A program made the position numbers and the translations under genes. Positions 1-7,535 of a stretch of DNA of 24,862 bases are shown here, piece after piece. The notes under the pieces are model-generated. The model worked only from the letters and a program-made list of their open reading frames with translations, had not been told where the DNA came from and searched no databases. This stretch comes from an uncultured Clostridium sp. Lineage in GTDB: Bacteria > Bacillota > Clostridia > Lachnospirales > Lachnospiraceae. The stretch lies in contig CALELW010000200.1 of NCBI GenBank assembly GCA_937902905.1, positions 1-24,862 of the forward strand, read 5' to 3'. The first letter of the stretch is position 1. Each line of letters starts with the position of its first letter.

Positions 1-133
1 TTATGATGGAGGGGATTAGCTTTGATATGCATTGAAACACGTGGGTAACTGGCATGCGTGCTGTGCATGCCGTTACCCTTACGTGTTTCTCAGTGGGAAC
101 GGTGCATATCAAAGCTAATCCCCTCCATCATAA
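1..133. repeat. 133-bp nested palindrome with 31-bp perfect terminal inverted repeats
   Basis: Bases 1-31 are the exact reverse complement of 103-133. Inside, 35-42 pairs with 81-88, 43-49 with 72-78 and 51-57 with 65-71, leaving a 7-base loop at 58-64. The right side has a 2-base bulge (79-80) and a longer unpaired stretch (89-102). The whole unit can fold as one long hairpin on either strand. It lies 16 bases beyond the stop of the MATE gene. No T-run is visible at either edge, but the element touches the window start, so it may extend further or have its U-tract outside. It could be a miniature inverted-repeat element or a large 3' hairpin of the operon; the sequence alone does not decide. 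Confidence 0.85.
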
Positions 134-149
134 CCGCATATCTTCTAAA

Positions 150-1478
150 TCACTTTATCATTCTCTTCCTCTTAACAACGAGCGGAACAGAAAACAGCAC
201 TGCCTTACATACATTATCCGCTATCATACAATACCACACAGTTTCAAGACCAAAGTGCCAGATTTTGACGCAGAAAAAGGTAAACAATATACGGATTCCC
301 CACATACAGAAGGTTTCTACATAAAAAGCGTACTTTGTTTTTCCAAGCCCATAAAAGATTCCTTCGGTGACAATCATCAACCCATAAAATGGCTCAGAAA
401 ATGCCACACTACGCAGCATGCTGGCACCAATCTCAGCCACCTGACTGCTCTCGGTGAGAAGTCCCATCAAAGGTCTTGCCACAAAATACAAGATAACACC
501 ACTGACACACATTAAAATCATCGTCAATTTTACACTCACCGACGCAACAGCTTCCATTTGCCTCTCGTCTTCTTCACCCAGAGAAATGCCTATCAGGGTA
601 GAGGTTGCCGTTCGGAGTCCGTAACCGGAAATATAAAAAATAGTTTCAGCGGTAACAGCAATCGAATGGGCAGCAAAGATCGTTGTTCCCATCCCGGAAA
701 CAAGACCGGCAAACACGACATAGCCAAAACAGGACGCAATGCTGCTAAAAAGGACTGGCAGACCAATCCGCATACACTCTTTCATCACTTTACCATCTAC
801 AGCAAAATGTTCCCACTTCCAGTAGAGATATTCGTTTCTCCGGTACGCAGCAAACATCAGCAATCCGGCTGCCGTATAGGATATTGCGGACGCAATTGCC
901 GCTCCTCTGACGCCCCAGCCCATTCCATAAATAAAGACAATGTTAAAAAGGATATTAGTCCCGTTAGCTCCTAGATTAATTAACATCGGCGTTTTTGTAT
1001 CTTTTGTTCCCCGAATCGCAGCGCCCATAATCATCGTTGCCGAACGGAAAATCATAGGCAGACTGACAATCAGAAAATAATCGGAAGCATCCTGCCAAAT
1101 AGACGGCTCCGCCCCCATCCAAATCGGAATGTAAGGACTTAGGATGACAGAAATTCCACCGGCAAGAAGTCCACACGCAAAAACTAAAATTAAAATCTGC
1201 TTTGCAATTTTCTGCAAATACTCTCTGTCGCCGCTCCCCAATGCCTTTGCTGTCATTGATAACACCGCCACGCCAAGTGCCGCCGGAATACTGTTCACAA
1301 GCCATGTCACCGTCGTTGTAACACTGACAGACGCTGTCGCTTTTTCTCCCAGATGTCCAACCATCGCCGTATCCACATACTGCAATAACGTCGATAAAAT
1401 TTCCTCCAAGATAGTAGGAATTGACAACGTAATTAACATTTTTAAAATCTCACGACGGTTAATTTTTTGTTCCCGCAT
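150..1478 (-). CDS. MATE family multidrug/cation efflux transporter
   Basis: A 442-residue, very hydrophobic protein of normal MATE length, with about 12 predicted membrane segments in two similar halves. The N-terminal stretch LQYVDTAMVGHLG (about residues 32-44) is the typical first-helix MATE motif, and PMLINLGANGTNILFN fits the family mid-region. MATE proteins export organic cations and drugs in exchange for Na+ or H+ across the cytoplasmic membrane. The ATG follows the dus stop after only 3 bases, and its Shine-Dalgarno (GAGG) overlaps the dus 3' end, so it is the last gene of the repair operon that starts at 4563. The C-terminus is a basic KRKRMIK tail. The substrate cannot be told from the sequence. 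Export of a genotoxic compound would fit the SOS-type promoter upstream, but that is inference. Confidence 0.93.
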   Translation of the reverse strand: MREQKINRREILKMLITLSIPTILEEILSTLLQYVDTAMVGHLGEKATASVSVTTTVTWLVNSIPAALGVAVLSMTAKALGSGDREYLQKIAKQILILVFACGLLAGGISVILSPYIPIWMGAEPSIWQDASDYFLIVSLPMIFRSATMIMGAAIRGTKDTKTPMLINLGANGTNILFNIVFIYGMGWGVRGAAIASAISYTAAGLLMFAAYRRNEYLYWKWEHFAVDGKVMKECMRIGLPVLFSSIASCFGYVVFAGLVSGMGTTIFAAHSIAVTAETIFYISGYGLRTATSTLIGISLGEEDERQMEAVASVSVKLTMILMCVSGVILYFVARPLMGLLTESSQVAEIGASMLRSVAFSEPFYGLMIVTEGIFYGLGKTKYAFYVETFCMWGIRILFTFFCVKIWHFGLETVWYCMIADNVCKAVLFSVPLVVKRKRMIK

Positions 1479-1481
1479 TCC

Positions 1482-2414
1482 TTACACCTCGTTTCCTGAT
1501 TCCAGCATAAGCATGAGTTTATCATATTCGGATAACCGATTCGTTTTTCTTACCTTTTTCCATACTTTTTTCCCATTCGGATACCAGTTTACGAGATAAG
1601 ACCAAATTTCTTTCATCTTAAATAACACCGGCTGATCCGGCACACACGCCTGATAAGCCACTTTCAATTCTCGCAAAAATACGTGTAATTCTTCTTTCTG
1701 CATCTTCTCCCCGGTCTGAATTTCACGGACAAGCCCCGGATTTGCAATCAGTCCGCGTCCAATCATAATTGCGTCAATTGTCGGAAAACGCTCGCAAAAA
1801 CGTTCATATTCCTCTACCGTTGTGATATCACCATTATAGCAGAGCGGATTCTTACTGTGTTCCACTGCATATTCAAACATATCAAGGTTCGGTGTATTTT
1901 TATAATAATCATCCCGAATTCTCGGATGAATGGTTAATTCCTCAATCGGATACCGGTTATAAATCTCTAGAAGTTCCGGAAACTCATCCGGTGAATATCT
2001 GCCCAATCTCGTCTTGACGGAAATCGGCACCTCACACTGTGAAAAAATATCATCTAAAAAGCGGTCAAGTTCCTCCGGTTTTGCTAGGAAGCCCGAACCT
2101 CTCCCCTTCGACACAACCGTCCCTGACGGACAGCCTAAATTCAGATTAATTTCATGATATCCATATTCAATCAGACGGCCGGCTGTATACACAAACTCGT
2201 CGCTGCGGTTGCTGAGAATCTGAGGTACAACCGGTATTCCCTGATTATGCTCCGGTACCACATCCTTTTTTGCCCGGCTCTTAAAATCATGATTCGAAGT
2301 CGGTGACACAAAAGGTGTAAAATATTTATCCATACTGCCAAATTTCTGGTGATGCAAGTTTCGATAAATATACGTTGTAATGCCCTCTAAGGGAGCAAAA
2401 TAAAACTGCTTCAT
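1482..2414 (-). CDS. tRNA-dihydrouridine synthase family protein (Dus)
   Basis: A 310-residue FMN-dependent Dus-family enzyme (PF01207). It would reduce uridine to dihydrouridine in tRNA, in the cytoplasm. The N-terminal FAPLEGITTYIYR matches the family FMN-binding start. NLNLGCPSGTVVSKGRGSGF holds the catalytic cysteine (C95). LTIHPRIRDD and MIGRGLIANPGL are the C-terminal barrel strands that bind the flavin phosphate. The gene starts with an ATGA overlap on the stop of the preceding repair-partner gene, a sign of translational coupling. It is closer to the clostridial DusB/C-like group than to DusA by general look, but the exact uridine position cannot be assigned. Its place behind two DNA-repair genes is unusual for a housekeeping tRNA enzyme. 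Confidence 0.92.
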   Translation of the reverse strand: MKQFYFAPLEGITTYIYRNLHHQKFGSMDKYFTPFVSPTSNHDFKSRAKKDVVPEHNQGIPVVPQILSNRSDEFVYTAGRLIEYGYHEINLNLGCPSGTVVSKGRGSGFLAKPEELDRFLDDIFSQCEVPISVKTRLGRYSPDEFPELLEIYNRYPIEELTIHPRIRDDYYKNTPNLDMFEYAVEHSKNPLCYNGDITTVEEYERFCERFPTIDAIMIGRGLIANPGLVREIQTGEKMQKEELHVFLRELKVAYQACVPDQPVLFKMKEIWSYLVNWYPNGKKVWKKVRKTNRLSEYDKLMLMLESGNEV

Positions 2415-3187
2415 TCTGATTCGCTAAACTCCTTCATATATTTACGAAAACGAAGCGGCAGCATCTGTCTCTGCAATTTTGGATTTACACGCTCTTTAAT
2501 TGCAATTGTATCAACAAACAATTTCCATAATTTTTGAAGCTGCTTTTCGTCCTCGGAATAAGTCAGAGTAAGTTCATCCATATCTACTTCATCCATGGAC
2601 AAATACACCGTTTTGTAATTTGCTTTATGAAACAGCACCGTACGGTGCACAGTATCTGCAATCACCCACTGCTCACCGGCAAAACGATCGGCAAAGTGGT
2701 CGGCTAAATATGGCAGAACTTCACTCTTAGGATTTATTCTACCAAATAATGTGCCATTTTCCAATTCCTCGAAACGAAGTATTTCAATAAAAAAATGTGA
2801 TTCATTTGTAAAATTCCGCTCAATCGCAAATAATGTCTGCATATAAGGGGCTGTGAGATGACTCATAACCGCCCTTCCCATCCGAAGTCCTTCCTGCACA
2901 AACCGGTAAATAGCATCCGCCTTCTGCACTTCATAAGAACCGCAGCAGCGATGAATAAAATCATATGCCTCCTCTGAAATCTTGCGGCGGATGGTGCGCG
3001 CTACTTTCACCGCATGCTCAAAATTTGTCACAACTGTGTGATACTCGCAAAAGAGCTCCATGTTCCGCCCCTCTGTATCAATCACAACTTCGTTGTGCTC
3101 GTGGGGATATCCCTCCTCATAAGCACGGTATATCGCCGAGAAAATCCCTTCTGCACTGTTCTCACACAAATAAATATGTCTTACCAT
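2411..3187 (-). CDS. TIGR03915-type putative DNA repair partner protein
   Basis: A 258-residue protein recognised as the TIGR03915 family from its N-terminus (YLCENSAEGIFSAIYRAYE), its central HLTAPYMQTLFAIERNFTNESHFF region and its C-terminal MLPLRFRKYMKEF. Known of the family: members always sit beside the radical SAM protein TIGR03916, and in many genomes the protein is fused to a uracil-DNA-glycosylase-like domain, which is why a DNA repair role is proposed. This copy is the short, unfused form. No catalytic mechanism has been assigned, and none is evident here. It overlaps the radical SAM gene upstream by 7 bases and the dus gene downstream by 4 bases, so all three are probably co-translated from one message. 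Confidence 0.9.
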   Translation of the reverse strand: MVRHIYLCENSAEGIFSAIYRAYEEGYPHEHNEVVIDTEGRNMELFCEYHTVVTNFEHAVKVARTIRRKISEEAYDFIHRCCGSYEVQKADAIYRFVQEGLRMGRAVMSHLTAPYMQTLFAIERNFTNESHFFIEILRFEELENGTLFGRINPKSEVLPYLADHFADRFAGEQWVIADTVHRTVLFHKANYKTVYLSMDEVDMDELTLTYSEDEKQLQKLWKLFVDTIAIKERVNPKLQRQMLPLRFRKYMKEFSESE

Positions 3188-4563
3188 CCCTGCATCACAT
3201 CCTCTAACATCATCTGTCTTCCGGTTCCCTGCGTCTCAATTTCCTTTGGAAGACGTTCCTTTAAGCCAAGCAGATTAGCAAGGATAAATGTGCGGTTTAA
3301 GCGGATTGGAATCATCATATGCCCGTGACAAGTGATAAAATACATCGCCCGTTTTAATACAACACCAAATTTCTTTAACGCGTTAAAATCGAGCGTTCCT
3401 CTTCTTCGTGCCATTATAATACGCTTTGCCGATTTCACACCAATTCCCGGCACACGTAACAATGTATGGTAGTCTGCCTTTTCCACCTCAACAGGAAATG
3501 AATCCAAATGATACAGTGCCCAGTTACATTTGGGATCTACGGAGACGTTTAAATTCGGATTTTCTTTCGTAATAATCTCATCCGCTCGAAACTGATAAAA
3601 CCGCATGAGAAAATCTGCCTGATACAGCCGGTGTTCACGCAGAAGCTCCGGTCCCCTCTCTTTCGTATCGGGCAAAAGAGAATCTCCCGTCGTATTCACA
3701 AATGCCGAATAAAACACACGCTTTAAATCAAACTGCTGGTATAACGCCTGTGCCATGTGGACAATTTCGTAATCCGTCTCTTTTGTAGCCCCAATAATCA
3801 TCTGCGTACTCTGCCCCGCCGGCACAAACCTTCCGTCCTGATGAAACTCCTGCAAAGTCCCCTCAGAAACCGCCGGTAAAGCAGTCTGGCTTTCCGACTG
3901 ATACAGAGAAAGACGCCGTCTTTTCTCAATTCTCGCATCCTGCAGTAAAAGACTCTCGCTTCTGCCAATCTGTATCTGACGCATCGGTGTCAGAATTTTC
4001 TTACGGCTCTTCTGCGGTGCCAGCAAATCAAGCCCCTTCGCCGTCGGCAGTTCCATATTTGCACTCATACGGTCAGCAAGCCATCCGGTCTTCTCAATCA
4101 AAAGCGGATCAGCTCCCGGAATCGCTTTGACATGGATATACCCATTAAATTTATACTTCGTGCGGAGCAGATAAATCGTCTGGTACATCTGTTCCATCGT
4201 ATAATCCGGATTCTTCTGAATACCGGAACTTAAAAACAAACCCTCAATATAATTACGACGGTAAAATGAAATCGTAAGTTCCGCAATTTCCTCCGGTGTA
4301 AAACTGGCGCGTTTCACATCATTGGACATGCGGTTCTGACAATATTTACAATCATACACACACTCATTTGTCTGCAAAATCTTCAAAAGAGAAATACACC
4401 TGCCATCTGCCGCAAAACAATGGCAGATTCCCCCAGCTACGGTATTTCCCATCATCCCTTGTCTTCCTCTTCGGCTGCTTCCGCTCGATGTGCAGGCAAC
4501 ATCGTACTTTGCTGCATCCGTCAAAATCTCTAACTTATCAAATATCTCCTGTGTCACTGCCAT
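3181..4563 (-). CDS. TIGR03916-type radical SAM DNA modification/repair protein
   Basis: A 460-residue radical SAM protein. The cluster motif is CVYDCKYC (C68, C72, C75), so it should bind a [4Fe-4S] cluster and S-adenosylmethionine. A cysteine group at residues 24-56 (including GICHCF) precedes it and could bind a second metal. VPGIGVKSAKRI (about 366-390) is a helix-hairpin-helix DNA-binding motif, so the likely substrate is DNA. Family knowledge: TIGR03916, always paired with TIGR03915, is a putative DNA repair or modification enzyme of unknown chemistry. The start is set by GGAGG seven bases before the ATG. Its promoter overlaps a LexA-type box, which supports DNA-damage control. It is the first gene of a tightly packed four-gene operon. 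Confidence 0.93.
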   Translation of the reverse strand: MAVTQEIFDKLEILTDAAKYDVACTSSGSSRRGRQGMMGNTVAGGICHCFAADGRCISLLKILQTNECVYDCKYCQNRMSNDVKRASFTPEEIAELTISFYRRNYIEGLFLSSGIQKNPDYTMEQMYQTIYLLRTKYKFNGYIHVKAIPGADPLLIEKTGWLADRMSANMELPTAKGLDLLAPQKSRKKILTPMRQIQIGRSESLLLQDARIEKRRRLSLYQSESQTALPAVSEGTLQEFHQDGRFVPAGQSTQMIIGATKETDYEIVHMAQALYQQFDLKRVFYSAFVNTTGDSLLPDTKERGPELLREHRLYQADFLMRFYQFRADEIITKENPNLNVSVDPKCNWALYHLDSFPVEVEKADYHTLLRVPGIGVKSAKRIIMARRRGTLDFNALKKFGVVLKRAMYFITCHGHMMIPIRLNRTFILANLLGLKERLPKEIETQGTGRQMMLEDVMQGW

Positions 4564-4583
4564 ACCTGCGCCTCCTTCTGCAT

Positions 4584-4597
4584 CGAACGTTTGTTCT
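4584..4597 (-). promoter_or_regulatory. LexA/SOS-type operator of the radical SAM repair operon
   Basis: On the plus strand this reads CGAACGTTTGTTCT, with a perfect GAAC-N4-GTTC core (4585-4588 and 4593-4596). This matches the LexA (DinR) box of Bacillus and clostridia. It begins immediately downstream of the -10 hexamer, over the expected transcription start, where a repressor would block initiation. Binding by LexA is inferred from the match; no lexA gene is in the window. Confidence 0.82.
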
Positions 4598-4626
4598 ATT
4601 ATAGCGCAGCTTTTTATCTTTGTAAA
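4598..4626 (-). promoter_or_regulatory. Sigma-A promoter of the repair operon
   Basis: On the minus strand there is a -35 TTTACA (4621-4626), a 17-base spacer and a perfect -10 TATAAT (4598-4603). The promoter lies directly after the terminator of the preceding permease gene. It drives the operon of genes at 4563, 3187, 2414 and 1478. Confidence 0.85.
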
Positions 4627-4658
4627 GTAAATTTTTTAAATTTTCTTCTCATGCACAC

Positions 4659-4724
4659 AAAAAAATCCCCTCGTCTCGTGATGATAACGCAAAGCATTAT
4701 CTCATCACAAAACGAGGAGAGATT
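4659..4724 (-). terminator. Rho-independent terminator after the ArsB/NhaD permease gene
   Basis: On the minus strand CCTCGT (4717-4712) pairs with ACGAGG (4674-4669). Inside it GTGATGA pairs with TCATCAC and ATAA with TTAT. The hairpin is followed by a run of seven T (A-run 4659-4665 on the plus strand). It begins seven bases after the stop of the permease gene and insulates the repair operon from it. Confidence 0.85.
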
Positions 4725-4730
4725 TCTTTT

Positions 4731-6104
4731 CTACATCATCAACAAATTGCCATATCGAATAAAAATGACAATCATTGAAATAAATACAACAATCAAAGTC
4801 GCTGGTACTGCCACTTTACAGTATTTTCCCCAGCCAATTTTATGACCTTCTTTTTCCGCTACGGAAATACCTACCACATTTGCCGAAGCGCCAATCGGTG
4901 TAGCACTTCCGCCGATATCCGTTCCCATTGAGAGTCCCCAGGCAAGAACCGGCAAAAATCCAGCCGGGCCACCGGCACCTAAACTCTTAATTACCGGAAC
5001 CATCGTTGCCGCAAACGGAATATTATCCACAAGGGCACTTGCTACCGCTGACAGCCAGACAATAATTCCTATCATTAAGAAACTATTTCCACCGCTGATT
5101 GTTTTAATCGCATCGGCAATCAGTTCCAAAACACCGGTTTCTTCCAGTCCTCCGACGACAACAAACAAGCCAATAAAGAATAAAATGGTCTCATAGTCCA
5201 CTTTTTTCAAGATAACAAGCGCATGTTTTCCCGCTGCCAAAAGCGTAAGAACCGCAATCAAAACGCCAATAAATGCAACCGTAAGTTTCGTCTGCGCATG
5301 CGTCACTAAAAGAACAATCGCAAACAAAAAGATAGCGGTGCTGATTACAAAACCTTTCTTATCGTGAATGGCTTTTGAAGGGTCTAAATCCGCTTCCGTA
5401 ACTTCAATTTTTCCTGTTTTTACTTTCAAATCCTTGCGAAATACAAAGTAAAAATAAATTACAATTACAATCAGGGAAATGCCGGCAATCAAACCGGTAT
5501 TCGAAACAAAATCCGCAAAACTGTAATGAAGCGCCGTTCCGATAATAATATTCGGAGGGTCTCCACACATAGTCGCTGAGCCGCCCAGATTTGCGCAGAA
5601 AATTTCTGCCATAATCATCGGCACCGGATTAAATTTCAAAAGCGATGACAATTCAATTGTCACAGCCGCCAAAAACAAAATTACCGTAATACTGTCGATA
5701 AACATCGCAAGCACTGCGGACATAATCATGAATGTAATAAAAATCGGAATGGTGTTAAAATGAACCATTTTCGCAATTCTCATACAGAGCCAGTCAAAGA
5801 AACCAACCCTCGCCATTCCTTCCACCATAATCATCATACAGGCAATGAAAATAACAGTTTCCCAGTTAATTCCAATTCCCGATTCCGCTGCCCCTGAACC
5901 CTGATACCAAAAGTCCAGCGTAAAAATGCTTCGCAGATTAATAATTTCCCATATTGCATTTACACTTCTCATGCAAATGCCAAACACCCCAATCAGGGTA
6001 AGTACGCCGCAGCCAAGCGTAATATATTGTCTGCCAAATTTATCCATGACAATCAGGACAAACATAGCGACAAAAATGGCTACAGCCAAGCCCTGTGCTA
6101 CCAT
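4731..6104 (-). CDS. ArsB/NhaD-family (SLC13-like) ion transporter
   Basis: A 457-residue integral membrane protein of the ion transporter superfamily, with around 11-12 hydrophobic segments in two related halves. The first half carries FIDSITVILF (135-144) and GGSATMCGDPPNIIIG (about 174-189). The second carries LVDNIPFAATMVP (358-370) and GGSATPIGASANVVG (about 395). This paired GDPPN / GASAN plan is typical of ArsB, NhaD and P-protein-like carriers. Members move arsenite, or exchange Na+ for H+, or take up anions; the sequence does not choose between them. AGGAGG lies about 8 bases upstream of the ATG. The gene follows the CPA2 antiporter with a 39-base gap and no terminator, so the two are probably one operon concerned with ion and pH balance. 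Confidence 0.9.
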   Translation of the reverse strand: MVAQGLAVAIFVAMFVLIVMDKFGRQYITLGCGVLTLIGVFGICMRSVNAIWEIINLRSIFTLDFWYQGSGAAESGIGINWETVIFIACMMIMVEGMARVGFFDWLCMRIAKMVHFNTIPIFITFMIMSAVLAMFIDSITVILFLAAVTIELSSLLKFNPVPMIMAEIFCANLGGSATMCGDPPNIIIGTALHYSFADFVSNTGLIAGISLIVIVIYFYFVFRKDLKVKTGKIEVTEADLDPSKAIHDKKGFVISTAIFLFAIVLLVTHAQTKLTVAFIGVLIAVLTLLAAGKHALVILKKVDYETILFFIGLFVVVGGLEETGVLELIADAIKTISGGNSFLMIGIIVWLSAVASALVDNIPFAATMVPVIKSLGAGGPAGFLPVLAWGLSMGTDIGGSATPIGASANVVGISVAEKEGHKIGWGKYCKVAVPATLIVVFISMIVIFIRYGNLLMM

Positions 6105-6143
6105 CTTCTTTCCTCCTAGTTTTTGCTTTCCCCAAAGTAAAAA

Positions 6144-7346
6144 TTAAGCCTTCTCTTCTATCTCTTTTTTATCGTGGAACACCGGTTTCAAAAGAATCGG
6201 TGCAACAATTGTCGTAATAATAACAACGATAACAACCGGTCCCATCAACTGCTCACTCATAAGACCAAGTGCTTCACCCTTGCTGGCAACAATCAGCGCA
6301 ACCTCACCACGCGAAATCATACCAACACCAATCTGTAATGATTCCCTTCCGGAATATTTACATAGTTTTGCGCCTAATCCACAGCCAATAACTTTTGTCA
6401 AAATAGCTACAATTGTAAGTACAACGGCAAACCATACAATTGTTGCTGACATCTGCGGAATTACCACTTTCAAACCAATACTGGCAAAGAAAATTGGCGA
6501 TAAGTACAAATACGACAAAGTTGAAAAACGCGATGCCAGATAATCTTCTTTCTGAATCATCGAAACAACCAGTCCGGCTACATAAGCACCGGTAATATCA
6601 GCTACGCCAAAGAACTCTTCTGCCACATATGACATCAACAGACAGAAAACAAAACTGATAATTACATATCGCTGCAAGCCATTTTTTGTACGGTTGCTGT
6701 AGTAATTGAAAAACTTGTAAAACAGAAAACCTGCCACAGCAGCAAATACAAAAAATCCAACAATTTTTATAAGAACTACCCAAAGGTTAACTGTCGGATC
6801 TGCCATACTGGTAATAACTGTCAAGGCGATAATACCAAGAATATCATCAATGACTGCTGCACCAAGAATCGCATTTCCTGCTGCCGAATTTAATTTTCCA
6901 AGTTCTTTTAATGTCTCAACGGTAATACTAACCGATGTTGCGGTAAGAATGACACCGATGAATACGTTCTGCAATACTAAACTGGTACTTACATTCGACT
7001 CAATCATACCCGGGCGGTTAAAGAACCATGCAGTAGCAAAACCTCCTGCCAATGGAACCAACACACCAATCATGGCGATAATCGTCGCTGCTTTTCCACA
7101 TTTTTTTAATTCTTTTACATCTGTTTCCATGCCGGCACAGAACATCAGGATTACTACACCAACTTCTGCTGTCTGCGTCAAAAACTCTGTCTGTGGAATA
7201 ATCTTAAACACAGCAGGTCCAAGCAGCAAACCGGCTAACAATGCACCAACAACTTGTGGCATACGTGCACGTCTTGTCAAAAGTCCTAAAAACTTCGTAC
7301 ACATCAAAATCAATGCCAGATAGAGTAAATAGTTACACGTTTCCAT
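6144..7346 (-). CDS. CPA2-family cation:proton antiporter (Kef/Na+-H+ exchanger type)
   Basis: A 400-residue membrane protein from the chosen ATG at 7346, which has AAAGGAGG eight bases upstream. An in-frame ATG seven codons earlier lacks a good ribosome site. The protein has about 12-13 membrane segments. GAAVIDDILGII (163-172, D167 and D168) is the double-aspartate ion-binding motif of CPA2 exchangers, and ILTATSVSITVETLKELG is the conserved stretch before it. The C-terminal RCK/TrkA-N regulatory domain of full KefB/KefC proteins is absent, so this is the short form. Likely role: K+ or Na+ exchange for protons at the cytoplasmic membrane. First gene of a two-gene operon, with its own promoter and a structured leader of about 110 bases. 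Confidence 0.92.
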   Translation of the reverse strand: METCNYLLYLALILMCTKFLGLLTRRARMPQVVGALLAGLLLGPAVFKIIPQTEFLTQTAEVGVVILMFCAGMETDVKELKKCGKAATIIAMIGVLVPLAGGFATAWFFNRPGMIESNVSTSLVLQNVFIGVILTATSVSITVETLKELGKLNSAAGNAILGAAVIDDILGIIALTVITSMADPTVNLWVVLIKIVGFFVFAAVAGFLFYKFFNYYSNRTKNGLQRYVIISFVFCLLMSYVAEEFFGVADITGAYVAGLVVSMIQKEDYLASRFSTLSYLYLSPIFFASIGLKVVIPQMSATIVWFAVVLTIVAILTKVIGCGLGAKLCKYSGRESLQIGVGMISRGEVALIVASKGEALGLMSEQLMGPVVIVVIITTIVAPILLKPVFHDKKEIEEKA

Positions 7347-7457
7347 GATAAAACCTCCTTTGACCATAAAAAAGGGGACAAATATGGCCGCTCACCGCTG
7401 ACCACATTGCCGCCTCATTCTGACCATAAAATTTTTATTGCTATTTTCTCATGTCAA
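7347..7457 (-). promoter_or_regulatory. Structured 5' leader of the antiporter operon
   Basis: The transcript leader contains three copies of GGTCA in similar context (plus strand TGACCA at 7361, 7399 and 7421). It also contains a stem formed by plus-strand 7400-7407 and 7382-7389: in RNA, AUGUGGUC pairs fully with GGCCAUAU if two G-U pairs are allowed, with a 10-base loop. It ends at the AAAGGAGG of the antiporter gene. Regulatory RNA is a possibility because ion-transporter leaders often carry ion-sensing elements. It does not match a riboswitch class I can name. Confidence 0.4.
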
Positions 7458-7461
7458 CATT

Positions 7462-7489
7462 ATTATACTCTCAATTTTCGAAAAAGCAA
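7462..7489 (-). promoter_or_regulatory. Promoter of the antiporter-permease operon
   Basis: Minus-strand -35 TTGCTT (7484-7489), 16-base spacer and perfect -10 TATAAT (7462-7467). It lies between the trpB stop and the leader of the antiporter gene. Confidence 0.65.
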
Positions 7490-7535
7490 GCACTTTATTT
7501 TTTTGTTTTTTGGGGTCAAAAATGTCCTCTTTTAT

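Noticed and set aside
54..515. Plus-strand open frame of 153 codons at the left edge
   Set aside because: It crosses the large palindrome and the 3' end of the MATE gene; the translation has no domain character.
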